From: Planctomycetota bacterium
Lineage (GTDB): Bacteria > Planctomycetota > Planctomycetia > Gemmatales > Gemmataceae
Direction of reading: 5' to 3'
DNA: 48,161 bases
Assembly: GCA_016872605.1 (NCBI GenBank)
Contig: VGZI01000024.1
Coordinates: forward strand, 1-48,161
Shown in pieces: positions 1 to 9,427 of this stretch (the stretch's first letter is position 1; every line of letters starts with the position of its first letter). The notes beneath the pieces were generated by a model. It saw only the letters and a list, made by a program, of their open reading frames with translations. It made no database searches and was not told where the DNA came from. The translations under genes were made by a program, and so were the position numbers.

Positions 1-633
1 GGCGTGGCGGCGGCGTGGGCAGTCGCGCGATTTCAGTTTCCTGGGCGATCGATTCTGATCACGCTCATCGATCTGCCGTTCTCCGTTTCCCCGGTCGTCG
101 CGGGGCTGATGATTGTCTTGCTCTTCGGATTGCAAGGCTACTTCGGCGTCTGGTTGTTAAACCACGACATCGAGATCGTTTTCGCCACGCCCGGGTTGAT
201 CCTGGCGACGACGTTCGTGACGTTCCCGTTTGTTGCCCGTGAGTTGATTCCGGTGCTCGAAGAGATCGGGGCCGAGGAGGACGTTGCCGCCTTGAGCCTC
301 GGCGCGAGCCCTTGGCAGATGTTCTGGTACGTGACGCTTCCGAATATCAAGTGGGGTCTGCTCTACGGCATTATCCTGTGCAACGCGCGCGCCATGGGCG
401 AGTTCGGCGCTGTCTATGTCGTGTCCGGCCGAATTGCCGGGCTGACCGACACGTTGCCCTTGCGCGTCGAGAAGTTGTTCCAGGAGTACAACTCGCCTGG
501 CTCTTTCGCGGCGGCATCCGTGTTGACGTTCCTGGCTGTGATCACGCTCGTGATCAAGGTCTCGCTCGAAAGCCGAGTGCGCGCGGAACGCGCGGAGGCG
601 GCGCCTGCGACCGGAGACGGCAAGCAATCATGA
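1..633 (+). CDS. cysW: Sulfate ABC transporter permease CysW, 5' end cut by window
   Basis: Inner-membrane permease subunit of a sulfate/thiosulfate ABC importer. The frame is open from base 1, so the N-terminal part lies outside the window; about 210 residues are visible against roughly 280 for the family. The visible part begins inside the first transmembrane region, then shows several hydrophobic segments and the cytoplasmic EAA-type loop that docks on the ATPase ([19 protein letters not shown], about residues 97-115). The later stretch with [15 protein letters not shown] is typical of CysW and related molybdate permeases. Its stop overlaps the start of cysA by an ATGA, so the two are translationally coupled. 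A cysT permease and a binding protein would be expected just upstream, outside the window. Family assignment is firm; sulfate specificity rests on the CysW-like sequence and the CysA partner. Confidence 0.9.
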   Translation, partial: GVAAAWAVARFQFPGRSILITLIDLPFSVSPVVAGLMIVLLFGLQGYFGVWLLNHDIEIVFATPGLILATTFVTFPFVARELIPVLEEIGAEEDVAALSLGASPWQMFWYVTLPNIKWGLLYGIILCNARAMGEFGAVYVVSGRIAGLTDTLPLRVEKLFQEYNSPGSFAAASVLTFLAVITLVIKVSLESRVRAERAEAAPATGDGKQS

Positions 634-1679
634 GCATCATCGTCAAGAATGTCAGCAAGCGCTTCGGCGCCTTCGCGGCGCTCGCCGATGTTAGCCTCGA
701 AATCCCGACGGGCGCCCTGTGCGCGCTCCTGGGGCCATCTGGTTGCGGCAAGACCACGCTGTTGCGCATTCTGTCGGGCCTGGAGATTCCCGATGCCGGC
801 GAGGTTTTTTCCCATGACGAGAACATGACGCACCGGGATGCTCGCGAACGTGACATCGGCTTCGTTTTTCAGCATTATGCGCTGTTTCGCCACATGACGG
901 TCTTCGACAACATCGGCTTCGCGCTCCGCGTGCGTGGCTGGACGCACGAGCAAATGCAACCGCGCGTCGATGAGCTCCTACATCTGGTGCGGCTCGACGG
1001 TCTGGGCGATCGCTACCCCTCCGAACTCTCAGGCGGTCAGCGCCAGCGCGTCGCGCTTGCGCGAGCTCTGGCGTCGCAGCCACGTGTTTTGTTGCTCGAC
1101 GAGCCGTTCGGCGCCCTCGATGCCAAAGTTCGCGTTGAGTTGAGGCAATGGCTGCGGCGATTCCACGAAGAGATCGGCGTCACCAGCATTCTCGTCACGC
1201 ACGATCAAGAGGAAGCGTTCGAAGTCGCTAATCTCGTCGTCGTCATGAATCAGGGACGCATCGAGCAGATCGGCACGCCTCAGGAAATCTTTGATCATCC
1301 GGCCAGCGCGTTCGTCATGGACTTCTTGGGCAACGTCAATGTCTTCCATGGCCGAGTCGAGCAGGGCAGGGCATGGCTGGGCAATCTGGAGGTTCCCGGG
1401 ATCGGAAGCGGCGCGCAAGCCGATTCGACGCGCCTCTATGTCCGCCCGCATGAACTGGAAATCGAGCGTATCGGCACTAGCGGCATGCAGGCCCGCGTCG
1501 TTCATGTCAACCCCGCGGGACCCGTGGTTCGCGTGGAGCTCGTGTCGGTCGAGTTCGGCATGCCGATCATCGTCGAGCTCAGTCGCGAGAAAGCGGATGA
1601 ATTGAATCTAAGCATCGGCGAGACCGTCGTGGTGTCGCCGCGCAAGGTGCGCTTCTTCGTGCCGGAGTACTCGATCTGA
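630..1679 (+). CDS. cysA: Sulfate ABC transporter ATP-binding protein CysA
   Basis: Cytoplasmic ATPase that powers sulfate/thiosulfate import. I chose the ATG at 630 because it overlaps the cysW stop (ATGA) and starts exactly at the N-terminus of the ABC domain; the longer open frame upstream only overlaps cysW. The protein is 349 aa. Walker A is GPSGCGKTT (35-43), followed by the Q-loop region FVFQHYALF, the signature LSGGQRQR, Walker [13 protein letters not shown] and the switch histidine in VTHDQEEA. The C-terminal third (about 240-349) matches the TOBE-type regulatory domain of CysA, including the [10 protein letters not shown] segment. Only 30 bp separate its stop from the end of the convergent gene at 1710. 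CysA rather than PotA or MalK is inferred from the partner permease and the VRPHE C-terminal motif. Confidence 0.92.
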   Translation: MSIIVKNVSKRFGAFAALADVSLEIPTGALCALLGPSGCGKTTLLRILSGLEIPDAGEVFSHDENMTHRDARERDIGFVFQHYALFRHMTVFDNIGFALRVRGWTHEQMQPRVDELLHLVRLDGLGDRYPSELSGGQRQRVALARALASQPRVLLLDEPFGALDAKVRVELRQWLRRFHEEIGVTSILVTHDQEEAFEVANLVVVMNQGRIEQIGTPQEIFDHPASAFVMDFLGNVNVFHGRVEQGRAWLGNLEVPGIGSGAQADSTRLYVRPHELEIERIGTSGMQARVVHVNPAGPVVRVELVSVEFGMPIIVELSREKADELNLSIGETVVVSPRKVRFFVPEYSI

Positions 1680-1709
1680 TGGTGCACGCCGCCGCGGCGA
1701 CGCGGGGGA

Positions 1710-4319
1710 TCACCGTTCCAACTCGCGGGCGGCGCCGGCGTAGTGAGCGCTTGCCTCGCGGTCGCTTTCCAGGTGTTTGGCTTCGGCTCGATAGCGGCCG
1801 GCGAGCCATTCCGCAAATGCTGCACGCGCTTGCGTGCGGCGCTCCGAGGCTCGCTTGGAGATCGCACCGGTTTCGATCGCCCACGGCGAGGCGATCCGAT
1901 CGAGGATCTCCGCGCGCTCGGGCGTTTTTGCATCTCGCCATTGGGTAATGAGCTCGCGCGACCACGCCGATTGCAATGCCCGCTCGAACTCGGCAAGCTG
2001 GCGAGGCGTCGAGCGTTCGGCGGTTGCCGGGTGGACGACGTTCTTGTCTTTGGATTCGAAGCCGGCGAGTCTGAGCAACGCAATCGACATCTTCGCGCGT
2101 GCCAATGCGACGGTGAGCGAATTGGACTTCGTCTCAGTGGGTAGGCGTGACACGTTGCGTTGCCGATTGTCGTCCTGATCGCGTTCGTCGGTCTCGGTTT
2201 GCAGTTTTTGCGATAGGTCGCGTGCCTTCTTTACAAGGTTGGCGCGATCGTCGGCCGGCAGGAGCGGCGAATCGAGCAAGTAGCGTAGTTTTCGCAGGCC
2301 ATGGCCGTCAGTTGCCTTGAGCGCGGCGTTGATTCGATCGCGAAGCAGAGCTTCCAGAGGCGCTAGCGCGTCTTTTGCGGCCGGCAGGTTGGCGCCGTGC
2401 GTCGCCTTGAGATCAGGCTCGCGGAAGAACAGATCCCGCGCTGCGTCGGCCTCGGCATGAGCTTCGTGCCATTTTTTCACTTCCAGAGGGACAACTTCGG
2501 CATCCGCGGTCCATAACGCCATGTACGCGGGGAGATCCGCCAGCGATCGGTTCAGGTTGCGGCGCATCTGACTGAGTGCTTTGCACGCCTCGTTCGCTTC
2601 TCTAAAGATCTCTCGGGCCGCTTGCATTTTCGGAATGGCGTTTGTCCATTCACTGGGCTTGAGCAGGAACAACTTGCTCTCGGCGTCGAAGCGCAGACGG
2701 TCGCCGTCCTCGAATTGCTTCTCGATCCAGGGCAAAAGCTCTGGCTCGCGGTCGAGTGCCGCCACTACCGCTTCGCGAGTGCGGATGGTCTCCAGCAAGA
2801 GTCGAATATTGTCTTGGCGCCAGAGGTCGGGGTCGATTCGCGAAAAGTCCGCCAGGCGTTTTACGAAGAACATCTCCGCCGGGCGATGATCGGGTGCGAG
2901 AGCGTCGAGAATGATGTAGGCGGTTCTGACGTGTTCTCGCGTTAAAGGTTGAATCTGACCGATGGCATCAAGCACGGCCGAGGCGCGGCGCGGGAAGTCG
3001 GCGTCCTTTTCGTCGAGCAGGCGTTTGGCGATGTCCTTTGCCACGGTTGGAATGGATTCCTTCGTGAGCAGGGCGCCAAGGCCGGTTGCAACCACGTTCA
3101 CGAGTGAGGCATTGTGTTTGCCGCCGGTCTGAGTGCCGGCCAGTGCGAGCGAGCGCGGTGGAACGTGTGGTTCGGCTAGGGCGCCGTCGATGTCGCGAAA
3201 AAGGCGTTTCACCTCGTCGTCGGAGGGCCCGATGTTTTTCCCGCGGGTGGCGCCGCCTCGCCAAAGGGATTCATGCCGAAGCAGGTGCGCGTCCAGCTTG
3301 AGCATGCCGCGTGCGGCGAGACGCAGCGCGCCGGCGGCGCCTCGCCGATCGCGATCTTGCCACGCCTTGAGCAACTTGCTGGGATATGGCTCCGGCGCCG
3401 GCGCGTCGAGCGGGCTGCTTGACTCTGGCGTCGGCACGCCAACGACAAAGTCGGCCCCGGTCCCGTGCAGGCGCGGCTGCTGGCGGACGCCCAGGTTTTC
3501 CTTGGCCCAGCGATCCACGCGGGCTTCCACGAATGCGGCTAGCTCCTGGACGGTGACGCGCCCGTTGCGATCGGCGTCTGCGTGGCCTTGCAAGCCTTGA
3601 TCGAGGTAGTACGCAAACGCGGAACGTTCGATCGCCTCCGACGTCCATGAGAACTGTCCGGCGGAGCAGGGCGTCAGCACCCAATACGCCTGCGGATTCT
3701 TGCTGAGGATTTGCTCCAACGTTTCCGCTACACGGTGCGACAACACGCCGACGCGATCATCCGTCCATGGGTGCGCCAAATCGAGAATGAGCAACTTGTT
3801 CTTGGCGCGGAACGTCGCGACGGCATCAAGGACTTCATTGACGTCGAGCCAGGATGATTCATCGTCGAGCCGTGCCTCGGTGGGCAGGAGAAAGACCTTT
3901 TCGTCGCGCGTGATCGCCAGTGCCGTGATGTGCACAACGATCGGCTCTGTTTTCTTGGCATGTGCGGCGAGCGCTTTTCGCAACAACTCGGCAGTCTTGG
4001 TCTCGGGGCGATCACCGGGGGAAAAGTGGCGGGCGATCGCCTTGCTGTCTTCGAGCGTGTAGGGCCGAATCGGAAAGCTGCGAACATTGGTTTCGCTGAT
4101 GGTGATTTCCAAATAGTACGGGGGCGGAGGCGGCGGACGAAGAAACAGCAGCCAGACGACGGCAAGCGAAGTGAACGCCAAGAACAACGCAGCCAGTACG
4201 ATCAGCCAGAAGTGGCGCCAGGCCCGGCGATCCGGCGCGAAGTCGCCTGCCCCTGCGTGATGCCAGCTACGCGGCGCGTTCGATGCTACCGACACGTCCG
4301 ATTCGGGTTCATCAGCCAT
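1710..4319 (-). CDS. Membrane-anchored pseudo-caspase (peptidase C14-like) protein
   Basis: An 869-aa protein of unknown function. The ATG at 4319 is chosen because it follows the upstream gene by 55 bp; a longer frame would overlap that gene. There is one transmembrane helix (about 37-60) followed by six prolines, so the rest is probably extracytoplasmic. Residues about 70-290 look like a caspase/metacaspase p20-p10 fold: a strand ending in VVHITALAI, one ending in LLILDLAH, then YWVLTPCSAGQFSW and SAFAYYLDQGL. Read against the canonical SGHG and DxC sites, histidine is replaced by Ala133 and cysteine by Ala182, so it should be catalytically dead. A perfect EF-hand-like loop (DADRNGRVTVQE, 248-259) follows, as in some metacaspases. 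Residues about 300-869 are alpha-helical and charged, without a family I recognise. It is the last gene of a three-gene minus-strand run and resembles the N-terminus of its neighbour. Confidence 0.65.
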   Translation of the reverse strand: MADEPESDVSVASNAPRSWHHAGAGDFAPDRRAWRHFWLIVLAALFLAFTSLAVVWLLFLRPPPPPPYYLEITISETNVRSFPIRPYTLEDSKAIARHFSPGDRPETKTAELLRKALAAHAKKTEPIVVHITALAITRDEKVFLLPTEARLDDESSWLDVNEVLDAVATFRAKNKLLILDLAHPWTDDRVGVLSHRVAETLEQILSKNPQAYWVLTPCSAGQFSWTSEAIERSAFAYYLDQGLQGHADADRNGRVTVQELAAFVEARVDRWAKENLGVRQQPRLHGTGADFVVGVPTPESSSPLDAPAPEPYPSKLLKAWQDRDRRGAAGALRLAARGMLKLDAHLLRHESLWRGGATRGKNIGPSDDEVKRLFRDIDGALAEPHVPPRSLALAGTQTGGKHNASLVNVVATGLGALLTKESIPTVAKDIAKRLLDEKDADFPRRASAVLDAIGQIQPLTREHVRTAYIILDALAPDHRPAEMFFVKRLADFSRIDPDLWRQDNIRLLLETIRTREAVVAALDREPELLPWIEKQFEDGDRLRFDAESKLFLLKPSEWTNAIPKMQAAREIFREANEACKALSQMRRNLNRSLADLPAYMALWTADAEVVPLEVKKWHEAHAEADAARDLFFREPDLKATHGANLPAAKDALAPLEALLRDRINAALKATDGHGLRKLRYLLDSPLLPADDRANLVKKARDLSQKLQTETDERDQDDNRQRNVSRLPTETKSNSLTVALARAKMSIALLRLAGFESKDKNVVHPATAERSTPRQLAEFERALQSAWSRELITQWRDAKTPERAEILDRIASPWAIETGAISKRASERRTQARAAFAEWLAGRYRAEAKHLESDREASAHYAGAARELER

Positions 4320-4374
4320 GCGAGGCGCTCTCCTACATGACAAATACGCTTCCACCCGTCCATCCTGCGACGGG

Positions 4375-7300
4375 CTACGGGCCCGTGACAACCGATTCGG
4401 GCACGAAAAGTTGCGAGGCCGGCCAAGTCGTGGAAGGGGTGAATTCCACCTTATACTCGCCAGCGGCTCTTTTGAACGCGTTGATATCAAAGAACAGAAA
4501 CTCGATCTCACGGCTTGTGAGGTCCAGATCGTAGAAATAGGCCGTGCAGCTATTGTCTTTGACGAAATAATGATGTTCCGAGCCAACGAACGGGAAATCC
4601 GGATTTGGCATGGGGTAACGTGACTTGAGGTCCACCCAGATGGGAGTTCCTTCCGGATGTTGAACTCGCACGATCAGGCATTTCTTGGACATCTTCTTTC
4701 CGGACGTAACTAGGAACTCACGTTCATCGACGGCCAAATCGACGCGTACCTTCGCCTCCGACGACCGCAACGGGATTTCGATGACCTGCTTGCGGTTCTC
4801 CGGCAGTTTCCAAGGCGTTACGAACGGCTGGGCCAGCATGAGATTGCGTTCAGTCGGCCAATACCATGTGTTGAGCTTGGCGTAGGTGGATTGAGGCCAC
4901 TGCGCCATTCTCAGGCGAAACGCCGGGGCGGGAACGTCCCACGCTGTCGCCCATTGCAGGGTCTCGCTGGGCCAGGGCACTTTCTTGTCCTCTCTGAAAG
5001 TTTCCAGATCAAGCCAGACGAATCCGGGATAGCGGTGCCGAACGCGCATCTTGCCATCGGTGTTCTTTTGTTCGATCGTCACGATCTGCCTTAATTCGCC
5101 GGACCGATGATCGTTTTCCAGGAGCGTGGCGATCCAGTCTTTTTGCTGGCGTGGCTTCAAGTTCGCCGCCTCGGGCTGCTCCGCGAGAATGCCGCGCCGA
5201 AGAATGAGCTCGTTCGCGTCACGTCGAAAGACCATGAGGAGGCGCTGTGGCGGAAAAAGCCCCACGTCAACTTTGTCGTTCGGCCACGAGTTGACAATGC
5301 CAGCTTTGTAATCGCCTGGCGGAACCTTCAGCGGCCAGCCGAGCGATCCGTCGTTGAAGAAGTTCACGGACTGCGCCGAGAACGTCGGCCCTTTGGCAAG
5401 CGACTCTAGCTGCAAGCGAGGCCGGATTCCCCATTCGATGCGATCGCCCAGCTTTTCGCCTTCCTTCTCGTCGAGAAATTGCCCCCGGGGCGTGAATTCT
5501 TCGACGCAGCTAAACTGTGCCTTGGCCCGAGCGAATTCGGCCTTGCTCCTTTCGCTATCCCTATCGATGAAGCAGACGATCACCATGGAGATGTCGTTGT
5601 GAGTTTTGTTGGCGTCAATGAGTTTGTTCACGACTGTCGTTTTGTGTTGTGCATACTGAGCTTCGGTCTTGAGACTCGGAGCGTTGAATGACGCATTGTC
5701 ATCGCCGTCGGTTAAAACGATGATCATCTTGGGGCCTTTGAAACCGGGCGGGAATCCTCGATCCATCGCCTGAACGACTGCCTCGGCGATCGGCGATCCG
5801 ATGCCGTACTCAGGATAAAACCGAGCATTGAGGTCTTTTTCCAGGGGATCAAGTTCGCTCTTTCTCCAGTCGCGTGGCTCCCGGTATCGCGTGACGGCCT
5901 GACGGCTCTCATTCGACGGCGGCTTCTTGGCCTCTTTCCCTAGCGTGAAAATGCTGACCGAGGTGTTCTCGGGGACCTTGTCCAGAACCTGCCGCATCGC
6001 CTTCAGAGCATAATCGAAGCGACGACGCTCTTGCTTGTCGGGATCGGCGGGTCTGTCTTCTCTTTCGTTCTCCTTGGGCGGGTGCACGAATGCCATGCTG
6101 CCGGAATTGTCCAGCACGACGCTGATCGCGCCGCCGAAGGTGATTGCCGGATCCATGCGCACGGCAAGCTCCGCTTTCTCCGGTGGCGCGAAATGCCGGA
6201 CGATCACATCCGGTGGTCGAGTCACGGACTTGGCTGACCTGGTCACGTGCTGGCCTCGATAGAAGGCGTGCAGGTGCACGGTCGCATCGGCGACGCCTTC
6301 GAATTCGAGTCTGGACAAAGCGAATTCCATTTCTTTCGATTCGATCGGCTTCGGCCCAAACGCGATCGATCGCCGCGTCAGGGTAGCTCGGCTCCCCGCT
6401 CCGGCACGACGCTCGACCCAGAAAGCCCCTGTCCCGTGCGGCAACAATTCACCTCGGCGCAGGTTGCCGACGACCTCCAGCTTGGCCCGGGAGGTCCAAT
6501 ACACATCGCTTATCGGATCCAGCGCAAACTCGGCCTTGGTTTTGGCTGCCGATACAACCCGAGCGGCTTCCGGGTCAATCAGCCGTTGGGACGCTTCATC
6601 TTCATGCAGGCTCTTGCCGCTCTCGACGTAGGCCATCGCCGCGCGCTCGTAATAGCGCTCCTGCTTGTTCTCGGCGGGTTCGAACCAGTGATCGTCCACG
6701 CTCCGTTGCGCCAGCCCGAAGCACAACCGGCTGAGCTGCAGCCGGCGCAGGCGATCCACGGGGTTAACGGCCTTACGCGCCTGATCGCGAAGCTCGTCGG
6801 CGTAGGCCGACGGCACGTGCCGGCAGCGCTCGGCTGCGTCCTCCATGCTCGCAAGCTGCTTTAGCGACTCGATCTGGGTCTTTTTCACGACGTCGCTCGG
6901 CATGTTTATGAACAGGTCGTTTACGTCTGTCTCCGTGCGGGTTTTGGATTCAGGGTCGAACTTGCGCAGGGCCAGGAGACTCGCCCGCAAAAGGCCGCGT
7001 TGGCGACTCACGTGTTCCTCCAGCGGCGGGGCCGCCTCGGTTTGGCCTTCCGGCTTCGGGTTGTCGAACATCTTTCGCGCAATTTCGCGATGGTTCTGAA
7101 GCAGCTTGCTGCGTACCACGGCGTCCGGCCTTGACTCGTCTAGCTCATGGAATGGCGCCAGCAAGACCGCATCGATTGCATGCCAGTTTTGCTGCAACCC
7201 CGCCATGGGCTGGAGTCGAACGCATGTCGCTCGAAATGCGTCGCGCAGTGTCTGAAAGTCGCCGGACATCCTTTCGACGAATCGGGCCGCAATGTCCGAA

Positions 7301-9381
7301 TCGTCATTTTTGTCAAGAACGTCCTTGAGTTTGACCAAGCCCGGCCCCAGTCGTCCGGTGATCAGCGTCCGGAGTTTTTCCAGGTCGTCGTTCGATTGAT
7401 CCTGCACGGGATTCGCCGCCGCCAGCCAGCGTGCAAAGTACGGCAGTTCGCTCGATAGCTCGTCGCGCAATGCATATGCTCTTTGCAGCAGGCGCGCCCT
7501 CTTGCGGATCGCCTCGTAGGCGGATTGGGCCTCCAGCAGTTTCGCTTGTGCCGGTTGGGCTGCGGCGCTGGGGTTGCCGAAGAGCAAATCCTCGCCTTCT
7601 CGCCGTATCGTGTCGGCTTGCAACAAATCACTGCGGATGGCGGGCCAGATCGCCTCAGCATAGGAAACACGGGACATCTTTTCCGGAGCGCTGACGGCCA
7701 CTTCGTCTGCCAAAGTGCGGACACGGACTGCCAGGTGGATCAACCCATCGCTGAGGCCCGAGTCGGCGGCGTAGAGCAGCATCTTCAAAAGGTGGGCCTC
7801 CGCAGGGCGAACGGCGGGAACCTTGACGGGAAACGTGTTCTCCAGGTCTGCCAAGCGTTGAAACTCCAGCGCCCGTTCAAGAGGAGCCGTGGCGCGCAGC
7901 TCCTGCAGAAGGACCTGGCTTAATCTCGTTCGAAGAAAAACGTGATGGGCTTTGTCATCGAAATTGGCGTAGGATGCTCGGGCGGCGTCGCGCACCTTCG
8001 GGTCGGTGCTTCGCAGTTTGATCATCAGGGACCTAAGGGCGTCGTCCTGGAATTTCTGGCCCGACGGCGCGTAACCCCAGACATGGCGCATGGCCAGGCT
8101 GTTGCCCAGACTAAACGCCCCGGCCTCCAGAGCGTGCGGAGCGGCGAGGTCCGCTTCGAGTTCTCTGAGTCGAGCCTTTAGCTCCGGGGCTTTGTCGGTC
8201 GGGTCGCCGCAGCGCAAGAGGCTTTCGTAGCGAAGCAACGTGTCTTGATATGCTCGCCAGAGGTGAGGAGCGACCACATGCGGCGCCGTGGTATCCCGAA
8301 GCCGACGCCAGGCGTTCCACGCTTCATCCAGCCCCGCCACGTCCAGCTTTGGGGCCGCTATTTTCTCAGGTTCGGAATTGTACGCTTTGGCAATATGAAC
8401 GATTCGAATGGCGTTCGCCCGGTCTTCGCCGCCCAGGAGGAGCGGCGTTTGCTTGCGAGCCCGATTCGCCTGCGCCCAGGTGTCGACCTTTTTCTCGACG
8501 TACTTGAACAGGCTGAGGGCTGTTACTTTGCTGTTCGCCTCGTGCCCGTCGCCCTTGAGCGCTTCCGCCACAAAATACGCGAATGCCGAACGTTGCAGCT
8601 CATCCGATGTCCACGAGCGCTGATCGGGCGATGCGTTGCAGATGACGACAAGGTTTTTATTGGCGTTGATCTGGTCGGTGTACTTTTCTTGCAGACGCTG
8701 GACGAAGTCGTTGTGAAGCACGCCGGTCGACCAGTTGGTATCGGCGGCACTGACATCGAGCAAGAGGACGACCCGTTTCTTGCCCAGGTTGGCCAGGCCG
8801 GCAAGAACGTCGCGGAACGAGATTCGGGATTTCTCCGGCGCTTTGAGATGCTCCTTCGCGGAAACGTCGGGAATGAGATACGCGTCGGAAGCGTCGGCGA
8901 ACCCGTGCAGGGAAACGAACACTACCACCGTCTCCTCGCGGAAGGAGGAAAGCCCGAGCTTGTCCCACATCGCCTGCCAATGGTTGTCGATCGGCCGTGC
9001 GATCCCGCCGACGCGTCGCAGCTTGGTCGGTTGATCCCAGGGGAACTGCAGGATGTCGGCAAAAAATCCGCTATCCGCCGTAACTTCTTTCTCCAAAACG
9101 ATGAGGCCGTTTTGGCCGTGAACGTTCTGTGGAAAGAGAAGATTGGCTTCGTAGCCTGAACCGATCAGCACAAGGCAGGAGGGCCGCAGCGGACTGAGCC
9201 ATTGGTAAACAACGGCAACGCCGACGCTGAGAAGGACCAAGAGCACAGCGGCGGCAACACGCTTCACCGTCAGCCACGAAGCGGGGGGCTCGGTCGGCGC
9301 GGGAGGATTCCCGGAGTGCCAAGGCTTCGTGGGACCGCTTTCGGCTCCCTCAGCGCCGCTCGTTCGCCAGTCGTGAGGCAT
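4375..9381 (-). CDS. Giant pseudo-caspase and VWA-domain membrane protein
   Basis: A 1668-aa protein. After a short Pro-rich tail there is one transmembrane helix (about 39-62). Residues about 65-330 resemble a caspase/metacaspase domain: VVVFVSLHGFAD keeps the histidine (H159) and LLLDVSAAD has Ser211 where the nucleophilic cysteine is expected; VVICNASPDQRSWTSDELQRS and AFAYFVAEAL match the second half of the fold. A long helical middle section (about 340-950) is unassigned. A VWA domain begins near 1070; its MIDAS motif DNSGSM starts at D1091 and is completed by a T in the GSPIAEA region and by LTDGDDN. The C-terminal 350 residues look beta-rich and include a Trp-rich segment. It lies between the zinc-ribbon gene (46-bp gap) and the second pseudo-caspase (55-bp gap). 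The VWA call is firm; the caspase fold and its inactivity are by-eye inferences. Confidence 0.7.
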   Translation of the reverse strand: MPHDWRTSGAEGAESGPTKPWHSGNPPAPTEPPASWLTVKRVAAAVLLVLLSVGVAVVYQWLSPLRPSCLVLIGSGYEANLLFPQNVHGQNGLIVLEKEVTADSGFFADILQFPWDQPTKLRRVGGIARPIDNHWQAMWDKLGLSSFREETVVVFVSLHGFADASDAYLIPDVSAKEHLKAPEKSRISFRDVLAGLANLGKKRVVLLLDVSAADTNWSTGVLHNDFVQRLQEKYTDQINANKNLVVICNASPDQRSWTSDELQRSAFAYFVAEALKGDGHEANSKVTALSLFKYVEKKVDTWAQANRARKQTPLLLGGEDRANAIRIVHIAKAYNSEPEKIAAPKLDVAGLDEAWNAWRRLRDTTAPHVVAPHLWRAYQDTLLRYESLLRCGDPTDKAPELKARLRELEADLAAPHALEAGAFSLGNSLAMRHVWGYAPSGQKFQDDALRSLMIKLRSTDPKVRDAARASYANFDDKAHHVFLRTRLSQVLLQELRATAPLERALEFQRLADLENTFPVKVPAVRPAEAHLLKMLLYAADSGLSDGLIHLAVRVRTLADEVAVSAPEKMSRVSYAEAIWPAIRSDLLQADTIRREGEDLLFGNPSAAAQPAQAKLLEAQSAYEAIRKRARLLQRAYALRDELSSELPYFARWLAAANPVQDQSNDDLEKLRTLITGRLGPGLVKLKDVLDKNDDSDIAARFVERMSGDFQTLRDAFRATCVRLQPMAGLQQNWHAIDAVLLAPFHELDESRPDAVVRSKLLQNHREIARKMFDNPKPEGQTEAAPPLEEHVSRQRGLLRASLLALRKFDPESKTRTETDVNDLFINMPSDVVKKTQIESLKQLASMEDAAERCRHVPSAYADELRDQARKAVNPVDRLRRLQLSRLCFGLAQRSVDDHWFEPAENKQERYYERAAMAYVESGKSLHEDEASQRLIDPEAARVVSAAKTKAEFALDPISDVYWTSRAKLEVVGNLRRGELLPHGTGAFWVERRAGAGSRATLTRRSIAFGPKPIESKEMEFALSRLEFEGVADATVHLHAFYRGQHVTRSAKSVTRPPDVIVRHFAPPEKAELAVRMDPAITFGGAISVVLDNSGSMAFVHPPKENEREDRPADPDKQERRRFDYALKAMRQVLDKVPENTSVSIFTLGKEAKKPPSNESRQAVTRYREPRDWRKSELDPLEKDLNARFYPEYGIGSPIAEAVVQAMDRGFPPGFKGPKMIIVLTDGDDNASFNAPSLKTEAQYAQHKTTVVNKLIDANKTHNDISMVIVCFIDRDSERSKAEFARAKAQFSCVEEFTPRGQFLDEKEGEKLGDRIEWGIRPRLQLESLAKGPTFSAQSVNFFNDGSLGWPLKVPPGDYKAGIVNSWPNDKVDVGLFPPQRLLMVFRRDANELILRRGILAEQPEAANLKPRQQKDWIATLLENDHRSGELRQIVTIEQKNTDGKMRVRHRYPGFVWLDLETFREDKKVPWPSETLQWATAWDVPAPAFRLRMAQWPQSTYAKLNTWYWPTERNLMLAQPFVTPWKLPENRKQVIEIPLRSSEAKVRVDLAVDEREFLVTSGKKMSKKCLIVRVQHPEGTPIWVDLKSRYPMPNPDFPFVGSEHHYFVKDNSCTAYFYDLDLTSREIEFLFFDINAFKRAAGEYKVEFTPSTTWPASQLFVPESVVTGP

Positions 9382-9427
9382 AGGGGTCTCCCCTGGTGGT
9401 TGCGTATGACGTGACTACGTGAGACGT

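Noticed and set aside
8245..9159. 304-codon plus-strand frame opposite the VWA protein
   Set aside because: It runs opposite a clear domain-bearing gene and shows no motifs of its own.
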